From Hordeum vulgare subsp. vulgare (lineage: Eukaryota > Streptophyta > Magnoliopsida > Poales > Poaceae): 64,000 nt of DNA. Position 1 is the stretch's first letter. Each line of letters begins with the position of its first letter. A model generated the notes under the pieces. The model was given only the letters and a program-made list of their open reading frames with translations. It was not told the DNA's origin and searched no databases. This document shows, piece after piece, positions 1 through 9,490 of the stretch. The stretch lies in assembly GCF_904849725.1 (NCBI RefSeq), contig NC_058523.1:166762689-166826688 (forward strand). The letters are read 5' to 3'. The translations under genes and the position numbers were made by a program.

Positions 1-1449
1 CAGCAGGGCTCCGCCCGAGCTCCGCAGAAACGCGATCTAGAGGAAAAACCGTGGAGGTATGTGGTCTGGCTGCCGTGGCAAAGTTGTCTCAAATCAGCCC
101 TAATACCTCCGTATATATAGGTGGGAGGGGAGGGGCCTTGCCTTGAGGCTCAAGGAGCCCCAAGGGGGTCGGCGGAAGAGGGGAGGATGAGTCCTCCTCC
201 AATCCTAGTCCAACTAGGATTGGAAGGTGGAGTCCTTCTCTATTTTCCCACTTCCCTTTTTTTCTCTTTGATTTTTCTTCTCTCCTGCGCAAGGGCCCTC
301 TTGGGCTTGCCCACCAGCCCACTAAGGGCTGGTGCGGCACCCCTAAGGCCTATGGGCTTCCCCCAGGTGGGCTGCCCCCTCGGTGAACATCCGGAACCCA
401 TTCGTCACTCCCGGTACATTCGCGGTAATGCCGAAAACTTTCCGGTAATCAAATGAAGTCATCCTATATATCAATCTTCGTCTCCCAACCATTCCAGAAA
501 CCATCGTGACGTCTGTGATCTCATCCGGGACTCCAAACAACATTCGGTAACCAACCATATAACTCAAATACGCATAAAACAACGCCGAACCTTAAGTGTG
601 CAGACCCTGCAGGTTTGAGAACTATGTAGACATGACCCAAGGGACTCCTCGGTCAATATCCAATAGCGGGATCTGGATGCCCATATTGGATCCTACATAT
701 TCTACGAAGATCTTATCGTTTGAACCTCAGTGCCAAGGATTCATATAATCCCGTATGTCATTCCCTTTGTCCTTCGGTATGTTACTTGCCCGAGATTCGA
801 TCGTCAGTATCCGCATACCTATTTCAATATCATTTACCGGCAAGTCTCTTTCCTCGTTCCGTAATACAAGATCCCGTGATTTACACTAAGTCACATTGCA
901 AGGCTTGTGTGTGATGTTGTATTACCTAGTGGGCCCCGAGATACCTCTCCGTCACGCGGAGTGACAAATCCCAGTCTTGATCCATACTAACTCAATGGAC
1001 ACCTTCGGAGATACCTGTAGAGCATCTTTATAGTCACCCAGTTACATTGCGACGTTTGATACACACAAGGTATTCCTCCGGTGCCACTGAGTTATATGAT
1101 CTCAGGGTCATAGGAATAAATACTTGACACGTAGAAAACAGTAGCAACAAAATGACACGATCAACATGCTACGTCTATTAGTTTGGGTCTAGTCCATCAC
1201 ATGATTCTCCTAATGATGTGATCCCGTTGTCAAGCGACAACACTTTCCTATGGTCAGGAAACCTTGACCATCTTTGATCAACAAGCTAGTCAACTAGAGG
1301 CTTACTAGGGACAATGTTTTGTCTATGTATCCACACAAGTATTGTGTTTCCAATCAATACAATTATAGCATGAATAATAAAAGATTATCATGAACAAAGA
1401 AATATAATAATAACTAATTTATTATTGCCTCTAGGGCATATTTCCAACA
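1..1449 (-). repeat. 3' LTR of Angela-like Copia (partial)
   Basis: This matches the LTR at 16890-18711 almost base for base but starts about 365 bp inside it because the window begins there. The LTR edge at 1449 (plus strand ...TTTCCAACA, minus TGTTGG...) is preceded on the minus strand by the purine tract. A TATA-like TATATATA lies at 112-119, mirrored at 17365-17372. Short reading frames here, such as those at 89-340 and 343-582, are LTR sequence and not genes. Confidence 0.93.
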
Positions 1450-1462
1450 GTCTCCCACTTGC
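1450..1462 (-). other. Polypurine tract of Angela-like Copia
   Basis: The minus strand reads GCAAGTGGGAGAC directly against the LTR start at 1449. This is the expected place and composition for plus-strand priming in a Copia element, and it fixes both the orientation and the LTR edge. Confidence 0.8.
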
Positions 1463-1617
1463 ACTAGAGTCAATAATCTAGTTCACATCACCATGTGATT
1501 TCAACGAATCCGACACCCATATAGTTCTGGGGTCTGATCACGTATTGCTCGTGAGAGAGGTTTTAGTCAACGGTTCTAAAATTTTCAGATCCGTGTGTTT
1601 TTTTACATATCTTTATG
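1463..1617 (-). other. 3' untranslated interior of Angela-like Copia
   Basis: About 155 bp of internal sequence lies between the Copia purine tract and the nested Gypsy insertion. It contains no reading frame that I recognise. The last five bases, TTATG at 1613-1617, are the target duplication of the Gypsy, repeated at 11981-11985. Confidence 0.7.
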
Positions 1618-4015
1618 TGTAGCGACCAATCTCTATGCATGTGTGTCATCCCTGGATCGGTATGCTGACACGCACAGTACTTCGATGGGTATTATAACAG
1701 AGTAGCAATCACACACATAATACATCGAATGTCTCAAAGAGAACTTATTACAATAATATGGCCTAAGGCCATCTAAAAATGATAACAATGGAAGGCTTGG
1801 AAGAAAAAGTAGGTCCATCAACTCCGACAAGATAGTTGAGTGCAAAACAACGACCTATGGCGCTTACTCGATATCTGAAAAGTCTGCAACATGAACGTTG
1901 CAGCCCGAAACGGGTCAACACATGGAATATGCTGGCAAGGTAACACATAGAGAGTGAACAGAAATAAAAGCTATATCTACATGCATATTTGGCTGGTGGA
2001 AAGCTCTATGGTTAACAGTTTTGCATAAAGCCAAATTTCTTCCTATATTAGTGGAACAAAGTTTATTTAACTACATTGTTAGTTATTAAACAATGAGAAG
2101 GTTCCTCCAACTCAAACCCAAAATAATCATCATTAACCCGCAAATTAATTTAGAGTGTTGAGATACACATGAAAATCCAAGAACCAGATACTCAAGATGT
2201 CCATAACCGGGGACACGGCTAATCATGATTAGTTTGTACACTATGCAGAGGTTGTGCACTTTTCCCACAAGACTCGAAATACATCCATGGTCGGAGATTC
2301 GAGACACGGTCTTTCTGAAGCATTAACTCTCTACTTCTGGGTAGACCGTACCACCTATACCCTCTACATCTGCTAGTCTACAACTTTGAGAGCTTCACAC
2401 AACTTACTCAACTATGCTAGAGCCCATAATAGCTTGCGGCTGCACACGTAAGTTTCAGGTATGAATAGTCTTATGATCCCTTTGAAACTGGGTGGCGTAC
2501 CTTAGGAGGATCACACGGTTCCCCCGGGATATCCTGACAGCCACTGGAGATTCCAGGGTGCCTCAAGCAATCCACCCAAATGTGTATTTAAGTAGCCACC
2601 TGAAGTTAACCTTTAATTAACAATACTCACATCTGTCATCGAAATCACTCACCCAAATAATCGTCTACGAGCATAGCATAGCAATAATAGCATAACGTAG
2701 AAGTAACTCCCAAAAGTTTGATAGTAAACAGGTAATAGGTTCTACCTCTGTATCTACTTCCAAACACCCACATGTTAATTAGATCCTAACCATGCAATGT
2801 GTGAGGGTGGATCTAATGCAATAAAAACGGGGTAATAAGGGATATGATCAAAGTGTTACTTGCCTTGCTGATGATCCGCAAAACCTAGGGACTCGTAGTA
2901 GCACGCTTCACAATCCGGGTATTCTATCGCAACAAACAATAGCACACATAAGCAAAAATATAGATGCACGGGTAAAATCGAATAAGATATAACCAGAAAG
3001 TGCAAGTAAAGAACTCTGGTTTGCAAAAAGAATCAAATCAAACGGAACAACGAAACTCAAACTAAGAAAGAAACGAGATTCGTTTACTAATCTGGACTAA
3101 AGTCAAAATTTTATTTATAAAAATCTTGTGCAAGTGGATTAATCAGAAAGAGATTTTCGTGACGAAAATCTGGGCGTTTGAATCACCTGATGCCGATAAA
3201 CGAGCGAAACGTTATACTAAAACGAAATTCGGATGAGGAATCGCGATCGTAAATAATCACGGGAAAATCCCCAAAAATAAATCTGACGAACAGACGGACG
3301 AACGAACGTTCGTCGTCTGAAATTAATTAACGAACAATGTTCGTTAAAACGAACGTACGAAGGAACGTCCGTTAATTAAATAAACCAAAAAAATTCTGGA
3401 AAAAATATTTTTTTTCTACCTCGGGCGGCGTGCTCCGGCGAGTGGCGGCGGGCGGCGGCTAGGGTTTGTGCGCGGGGGGGGGGGGGGGGGGGGGGGGGGG
3501 TTATATAGGCCTCCGGGGTCGGTTCGTTTTTTTTAAATCGGACGAGATAGAAAATTAAAAAGGAAGTCCATAGGAACTCCGATTTCGATGAAACAAATTT
3601 TGCCGGACTCCTAAAAATGAGCCCTACAACGTGGACATTTTTAAAAGGCCGAAATAATATTTTAAAAAATGCGTATTTTCGTAAATCCAATATAATAGCA
3701 AATAAAATCCAAAGAAAAATTATTATTTGGCTTTAATATTTCCTCTCAAATATTTCTAAAATTTGGGAAAGTCATTTTATCCCCTCTCTCATATTTTTAT
3801 ATATGAAATATTTGAAGAGAAAAATAATTAAAAACCAATGATCCTCTTTTCATTATTTGTGAAAATCCCAATATGAAAATAAATAAATTCCCAACTCTCT
3901 CCAAGGGTCCTTGAGTTGCTTAGAATTTTTAAGATCAGCAATTGTGCAAATAAAATATCATATGCAAGATGCTCTAATGCAATAACATTCCAAATTGGAA
4001 ATTTGGGATGTTACA
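1618..4015 (-). repeat. 3' LTR of the chromodomain Gypsy
   Basis: This 2398 bp LTR is paired with 9491-11980. The minus strand begins TGTAACATCCC and ends in TACA. A TATA box lies at 3501-3509 (minus CCTATATAA), followed on the minus strand by a run of 27 C residues (plus-strand G at 3474-3500) that is only 7 long in the partner LTR. The palindrome CTAATCATGATTAG sits at 2219-2232. An almost perfect inverted repeat lies at 3327-3347. Frames at 1763-1948, 2086-2307 and 3376-3690 are LTR sequence. Confidence 0.92.
3501..3509 (-). promoter_or_regulatory. TATA box in Gypsy 3' LTR
   Basis: The minus strand reads GGCCTATATAA, and the same motif is present in the 5' LTR at about 11452-11460. It lies roughly 510 bp inside the LTR start, a normal U3 position, and is the likely retrotransposon promoter. 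Confidence 0.65.
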
Positions 4016-4028
4016 AACCTACCCCCTT
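4016..4028 (-). other. Polypurine tract of the chromodomain Gypsy
   Basis: The minus strand reads AAGGGGGTAGGTT immediately before the LTR start (TGTAAC at 4015). Position and composition fit a plus-strand primer. Confidence 0.75.
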
Positions 4029-4824
4029 AAGATGAATCTCGCCCTTGAGATTCGGGTTGGCTAGAAAATAGGTGCGGGTGATCTTTCCGTAGATCCTCCT
4101 CTCGTTCCGAGGTGGCTTCTTCCTCGGTATGGTGGCTCCACTGAACTTTGCAGAACTTGATAACCTTGCTGCGTGTGACTCGGCTGGCATACTCGAGAAT
4201 CTTCTCTGGTTTCTCCTCGTAGGTCAAATCACTATCCAACTGAATTGCTTCCAGTGGTACTGTATCTCTTAGAGGAATATCGGCCATCTCCGCGTGGCAC
4301 TTTTTCAGCTGGGAAACATGGAAGACATCGTGAACTCCCGACAATCCTTTCGGCAATTCCAACTTGTAAGCAACTTCTCCCATACGTTCCAGAACTTTGT
4401 ATGGTCCCACAAAACGTTGTGCTAATTTTCCTTTAACTCCAAAATGCTTAACTCCTCGGAGTGGGGACACGCGAAGATAAACTCTGTCTCCGACCTCATG
4501 AACTGTCTTCTTGCGTTTTTAATCTGCATAGCTCTTCTGTCTGGACTCGGCTACCTTCAGTCTATCACGAATCAACTTAATATTTTGTTCAGATTCCTTA
4601 ATCAAATCTGGTCCGAACAGCTGACGGTCTCCAACTTCGTCCCATAACAATGGTGTCCTGCACCTTCTCCCGTACAAAGCTTCGAAAGGGGCCATCTTTA
4701 AACTGGCTTGATAGCTGTTGTTGTAGGAGAACTCTGCGTACGGCAAATTGTCGTCCCAACTGGATCCATAATCTGGTGCACAAGCTCTCAGTATGTCCTC
4801 CAGAATCTGGTTGACTCTCTCGGT
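4027..4824 (-). pseudogene. Gypsy pol C-terminus: integrase tail and chromodomain
   Basis: This stretch encodes the C-terminal integrase region (GPY/F-like segment around FVGPYKVLERMGEVAYKL) followed by a chromodomain near the end (IL, then RVTRSKVIKFCKVQWSHHTEEEAT). The chromodomain directs chromovirus insertion to particular histone marks. At the site where relatives commonly have Trp in EATWE, this copy has Ser (EATSE), which may weaken the aromatic cage. A stop (TAA) at about 4519-4521 separates it from the integrase core. The final stop is at 4027. Confidence 0.85.
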
Positions 4825-5580
4825 CTATCCATCTGTCTGGGGATGAAAGGTTGTACTGAAATCTAGCATGGTTCCCAAGGTTTTGTGCAACTGATTCCAG
4901 AACTTTGAGGTAAACTGGGTTCCTCTATCTGATACAATGGCTCTCTGAACTCCATGCAGACATACGATCCTGGTCATGTATATCTTCGCCAACTTAGCAC
5001 TGTTGTAAGTAGTCTTTACTGGGATGAAATGAGCTACCTTCGTCAAACGGTCGACTACAACCGAAATCGAGTCATAGCCTGAACGCGTTCGGGGTAATCC
5101 CGTGATGAAATCCATGCCTAGCTTGTCCCACTTCCATTCGGGTATCGGCAATGGCTGTAGCAATCCTGCTGGCTTCTCATGCTCTGCCTTCACTCTCTGA
5201 CAAACAACACAAACTGCCACACACTCCGCAATATGCTTCTTCATTCCAGTCCACCAGAAACTGTCTTTCAAATCCAGATACATCTTGGTATTTCCTGGGT
5301 GAATCGAATACGACGAATCATGTGCCTCCTGCAGAATCAACTTCCTGATCTCAGGGTCATTGGGCAGATATACGCGATCCTCAAACCATAAGGTATCGTG
5401 CTCATCCTCACGAAATCCTTTGGCCTTTCCCTTGCTCATTCTTTCCTTTATCTTGAAAACCTCTGTGTCAGACTTCTGAGCTTCTCTGATCTTACTCATC
5501 AGGGTAGACTGAATTTCCAATGCTGCTACATAACCCTTCGGAACTATCTCCAAGCATAGCTCGTGAAGATCTTCGGCCAA
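4825..5580 (-). pseudogene. Gypsy integrase core
   Basis: The zinc-binding HHCC region is visible: H and H in the segment around SIHPGNTKMYLDLK, then CVAVCVVCQ. It is followed by the catalytic core with the first Asp in WDKLGMDFITGLP and the second in IVSDRGTQF. The reading frame ends at a TAG in QTDG-stop-TERVNQ, which reads as a CAG codon changed by C to T, just before the catalytic Glu region. The part after the stop continues in 4027-4824. Confidence 0.88.
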
Positions 5581-5930
5581 CTCCTCGGGAATCCTTTGGT
5601 TATGAGTGTATTGACATGACTCTTGCGGCTTAATGCATCAGCTACTACATTTGCCTTTCCGGGATGATAGTGCAATATCATATCATAATTCTTGATGAGT
5701 TCCAACCATCTCCTTTGTCTGAGATTTAATTCCTTCTAAGTGAAGATATACTTCAAACTCTTCTGATCCGTGTATACTTCACAATGGTTTCCAATGAGAA
5801 ATTGTCTCCACGTCTTCAGTGCATGCACTACGGCTGCTAACTCCAGATTGTGAGTAGCATAGTTCAACTCATGGGGTTTAAGTTGTCGTGAAGCATATGA
5901 AACAACTCTTCCCTCCTGTATCAGCACTGC
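5581..5930 (-). pseudogene. Gypsy RNase H remnant
   Basis: The segment includes [23 protein letters not shown] and the tether-like WRQFLIG...[11 protein letters not shown], typical of the Gypsy RNase H that follows RT. A stop after KYIFT (about 5736) and a frame change in the [17 protein letters not shown] link separate it from the integrase. It is clearly dead in this copy. Confidence 0.82.
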
Positions 5931-6758
5931 TCAGAGTCCTCGATGAGAAGCGTCGCAATACACTTGATAATCCTTGTGTTGATCTGGAAGAATCAACAAT
6001 GGGGCTGTAACCAAGCGTTTCTTCAACTCCTGGAAACTGGCTTCACATTCCTCAGTCCAGTGGAACTTGGTGTCCTTCTTCAGCAACTCCGTCATGGGCT
6101 TTGCAATCTTTGAGAAATTCTCAATGAACCTCCGGTAGTATCCTGTGAGTCCAAGAAAACTCCAGATCTCTCCAACTGTTGTGGGGGATTCCCAGGTTGT
6201 CACAGTCTCAACTTTGGCAGGGCCTACTGCTATTCCTTCTCCGGATATAACCTGTCCGAGGAAACCAACTTCCTTCAACCAAAACTCACACTTGCTGAAC
6301 TTGGCATATAACTGATGTTCTCTGAGTTTCTCAAGTACCAAACGCAAATGCTCTTCATGCTCCTCTTCATTCTTCGAGAAGACCAGAATATCATCAATGA
6401 ACACCACGACGAACTTGTCCAAGAACTCCATAAATACCTTGTTCATCATGTTCATGAAATAGGCAGGTGCATTTGTAAGACCAAATGACATAACAATATA
6501 CTCATATAGCCCATACCTCGTGGTAAAAGCTGTTTTAGGTATATCCTGCTCTCGAATCTTCAGCTGGTGGTATCCTGATCGCAGATCGATCTTGGAAAAT
6601 ACCTTAGCTCCTTGCAAACGATCAAACAAATCATTGATCATCGGCAGTGGATACTTGTTCTTAATTGTCACTTCATTCAGCCCTCGATAATCAACAACCA
6701 TCCTCAACGATCCATCCTTCTTCTCCACTAGAAGTACTGGTGATCCCCAAGGTGACAA
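5931..6758 (-). pseudogene. Gypsy reverse transcriptase
   Basis: This well-preserved 275-codon stretch covers most of [19 protein letters not shown], then [11 protein letters not shown], then the catalytic box FIDDILVFS (residues about 120-130), then [12 protein letters not shown] and the start of RNase H (CDAS). It converts retrotransposon RNA into DNA in virus-like particles. The frame is closed by a stop upstream at 6798 (KK-stop-IKE) and by TGA at 5931. The catalytic DD is intact, so the damage is nonsense mutation and not active-site loss. Confidence 0.92.
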
Positions 6759-6797
6759 ACTTGGGCGAATATAGCCTTTATCCAGTAACTCCTTAAT

Positions 6798-7535
6798 CTA
6801 CTTCTTAATTTCTTCCAAATCCTTTGCAGGCATCTCATATGGTCTCTTGGATATTGGTCCTGTGCCTGGAAAAAGCTCAATCAAAAACTCAATGTCTCTG
6901 TCCGGTGGCATGCCTGGCAACTCCTCTGGAAATACATCAGGGAAATCCTTCACCACTGGTACTTCCTCCTGTACAACTCCTGATAAGGAATTTACTCGAG
7001 TCCTCTTCGGTATATGCTGGGATACATATTTAATACTTCTTCCTTCCGTGGTGGTGAGTAAAATCGACTTACTGGCGTAGTCAATGTTCCCTCCATACTT
7101 CGATAACCAATCTATACCTAATATTACATCCAGTATTTGTGACTCCAATACTACTAGGTCTGAGGAAAACACGTAATTACCCATCCTCAAAGGTATCCGA
7201 TCACACCTTAGGCTAGCCATATATTCTTCTCCTGGCGAGGTTACTAACATGGGTGACCTAAGGGCTTGGGTTGGCAGGTAATACTTATCCACAAATCCTC
7301 TTGATATGTATGAATGCGATGCACTAGTATCGAAAAGAACAATTGCAGTAAATGACTTAACTAGAAACTTACCTACTACTGCATCAGGTTGTGCTTCAAC
7401 CTCCTCCACGCTAACGTGGTTCACTTGTCCCCTGTTGAAAGGGTTGGGCTTCTTCCCAGAGCTGTCATTGCCATTCCCATTCTTTTGTTTCGGGACACTC
7501 ATTGGCGTAATGTCCCTTCTTCCCGCAATTGACAC
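6798..7535 (-). pseudogene. Gypsy aspartic protease and pol N-terminus
   Basis: A retropepsin-like active site reads VLFDTSASHSYI at about residues 66-77, where DTG or DSG is usual, with the partner motif VILGIDWL further on. It cuts Gag-Pol. The frame differs from gag, which ends at 7465, so a one-base shift lies around 7490-7500 just after the gag zinc knuckle; related elements usually have a fused gag-pol, so I read this as mutation. A TAG at 6798-6800 interrupts the link to RT. Confidence 0.85.
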
Positions 7536-8442
7536 AAGTAATGTGACTTAGATCCTTCTTGGCGGGCGTTGCTGGGGTGGAATAGTTCTGTCCATTGCTT
7601 CCTCCATTACCATTCGCATTCCTGGGGCCACTATGATTATGCAAACCCCCTCCATGGGAATGATTTCCCCCATGGTTGTGTTGAATGTGCCCTCCCGAGT
7701 TTGGGGTAAAACGGGGCTTCTGCTGAGCTCCAGAATTGAACCTCCCTTGTCCATAGTTTCTCTTGCGATTGTCAATCTGCTGCTGCTTACCTTCAATCAT
7801 GAGAGATTTGTCTACCAACGCCAGGTAGTTATTGAAGGTTGCCACCATCAACTGCATGCTCAGCTCATCATTTAGTCCTTCCAGGAACTTCTCCTGTTTA
7901 GCGACATCTGTAGCAATGTCATTAGGGGCATAACGTGCTAGCTTCCTAAATTCCTCCACATACTGGCCAACTGGGCGCCCTCCTTGGCGTAAGTTGCGAA
8001 ACTCACGCTTCTTCAAGGCCATAGCTCCTGCTGAAACATGGGCGATGCGAAAAGCTTGCTGAAACTACTCCCATGTGACAGTGTCAACGGGGTTAGTGGC
8101 TGTGAAATTCTCCCACCATGATGTTGCGGGTCCATCTAGCTGATATGCGGCAAAACGCACTCTTTTCGCATCTGAGCATCCTGAAGTGGTTAACTCCCTT
8201 CCAATCTCGCGGAGCCAATCATCTGCAACAATCGGCTCGGTGCTACTAGAGAACACCGACGGATTTAGCCTGAAGAAACGGGCTAAGTGATCAACAGGTG
8301 GTGGTGGTGGCAGAGGGTTGTTGTAGTTGTTACCATGATTCTGATTCTGGACTAGGATCTGTATCAGGGCATTTTGTTGCTGGATCAATTTGGTGATCTC
8401 GGGCGGGAAAGCAAATTCGGGTTCACGTCTCGGAGGGGCCAT
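7465..8442 (-). pseudogene. Gypsy gag with CCHC zinc knuckle
   Basis: The start codon at 8442 opens a frame with a retrotrans_gag-like region (WLREIGRELTTSGC, FAAYQLDGPATSWWENF). A TAG at 8065-8067 (TWE-stop-FQQAF) interrupts it, and it resumes in the same frame with VGQYVEEFRKLARYAP. A His/Gly/Asn-rich linker then leads to the zinc knuckle CVNCGKKGHYANEC near the end. Gag forms the particle and binds RNA. It lies 200 bp downstream of the extra ORF at 8643-9380, in a different frame. Confidence 0.9.
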
Positions 8443-8642
8443 CTGAGGGGTTTAGAAAAGATGAGAAAATAGAATAGAGTGAGGTCTAAAGAGAAAACAC
8501 TACCCATATGCTCATGAGACAAACACAATCATATCACTCAATCAATTTGAAACAAGAGCATACAAACGATCTATCTTACGTTCACAAAAGTGCTCAACGA
8601 ATATTTACACGGGGAAATACTTGCTACTAATATGGTGGTCGA

Positions 8643-9380
8643 CTAGAAGTTTTGATCGGCGGAAGACTCCATGATATCTGCTCCAGCATCATCAACGTAG
8701 TCATCATCTTTTTCATCAGGGTCGGAGTCGGTGTCGTCGATGATGATGAAGCTCTTTGGGCTAGGGGGAACATCTTCATCTCCTCCTATCGTGGGTTCCG
8801 TCATGAAGACTTCTAGCTTCTTAATCAAATCGTCATTCTTCTCCACAAGTGTCATCATCTCCTCCTCGTAGCCATCTCATGTAGACTTGAGTTCTTCCTC
8901 CAGCTCCTTGATCCTCGTCATTGCCTTCTGTAAAGTATCCATACTCTCATACATCTGATTCTCTTGGAGTCGAATGTGCTGGTTCAATTCCTGGATGTAA
9001 GAGGCAATGGATCTGTCCCTCCTGGTGATGACTATCTCACCCTTGTCGTCTCGGCGTCCACAAATCTGGTAGATAGAATCTTCGAGATCCGCGTGATAAA
9101 CTTCTCCAATGCGTCCCATGGTAATTTGGGCTGCCATGCTCTTTCCTATGCCCCAGGTTGGTGCATTAAAGGAAATCTCTATGGGCTTAGTGACTGGCAT
9201 GAACGTCCTTTCTGGAACTTGAACTCGAATCTTCCAACGATCCTCTTCTGGTAGGATGGCGATGAAGGTCCCGGTGAAGCTTGGTAGTCTGATGTTCAGG
9301 TACTTAGTGGCTTCCTTCAAGTGTCTTCCAAATGGTGTGTCCTCATCCGGTTGAGTAAACTTGCTCCTTTTATCCACCAT
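8643..9380 (-). pseudogene. Extra ORF between PBS and gag (pre-gag ORF)
   Basis: About 246 codons lie on the minus strand, starting 95 bp inside the PBS and ending 200 bp before gag. One TGA at 8877-8879 (reading as CGA changed to TGA) breaks an otherwise open frame. The first 110 residues look globular. Residues about 125-185 are heptad-like and charged (IQELNQHIRLQENQ, IKELEEELK), suggesting a coiled coil. The C-terminus is acidic and Ser/Asp-rich. I recognise no known domain. It could be an accessory gene carried by this Gypsy family. Its retention as a nearly open frame, with damage similar to gag and pol, suggests it was functional when the element moved. Confidence 0.72.
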
Positions 9381-9474
9381 CCTATAGATTTGAAAGGGGA
9401 GAGGAGTCAGAAAATGAGAAGAGAGGAGTGACCTATGGTTTTAGCTTAGTGGTCGTGTCCTACAGTCAACGTGT

Positions 9475-9486
9475 GCTCTGATACCA
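9475..9486 (-). other. Primer binding site (tRNA-iMet type) of the Gypsy
   Basis: The minus strand reads TGGTATCAGAGC four bases after the LTR end at 9491. This is the standard complement of initiator-methionine tRNA in plant retrotransposons. Confidence 0.9.
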
Positions 9487-9490
9487 CCTC

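Noticed and set aside
3376..3690. 104-codon frame with a proline run
   Set aside because: It is LTR sequence, and the proline run is only the translated poly-C tract.
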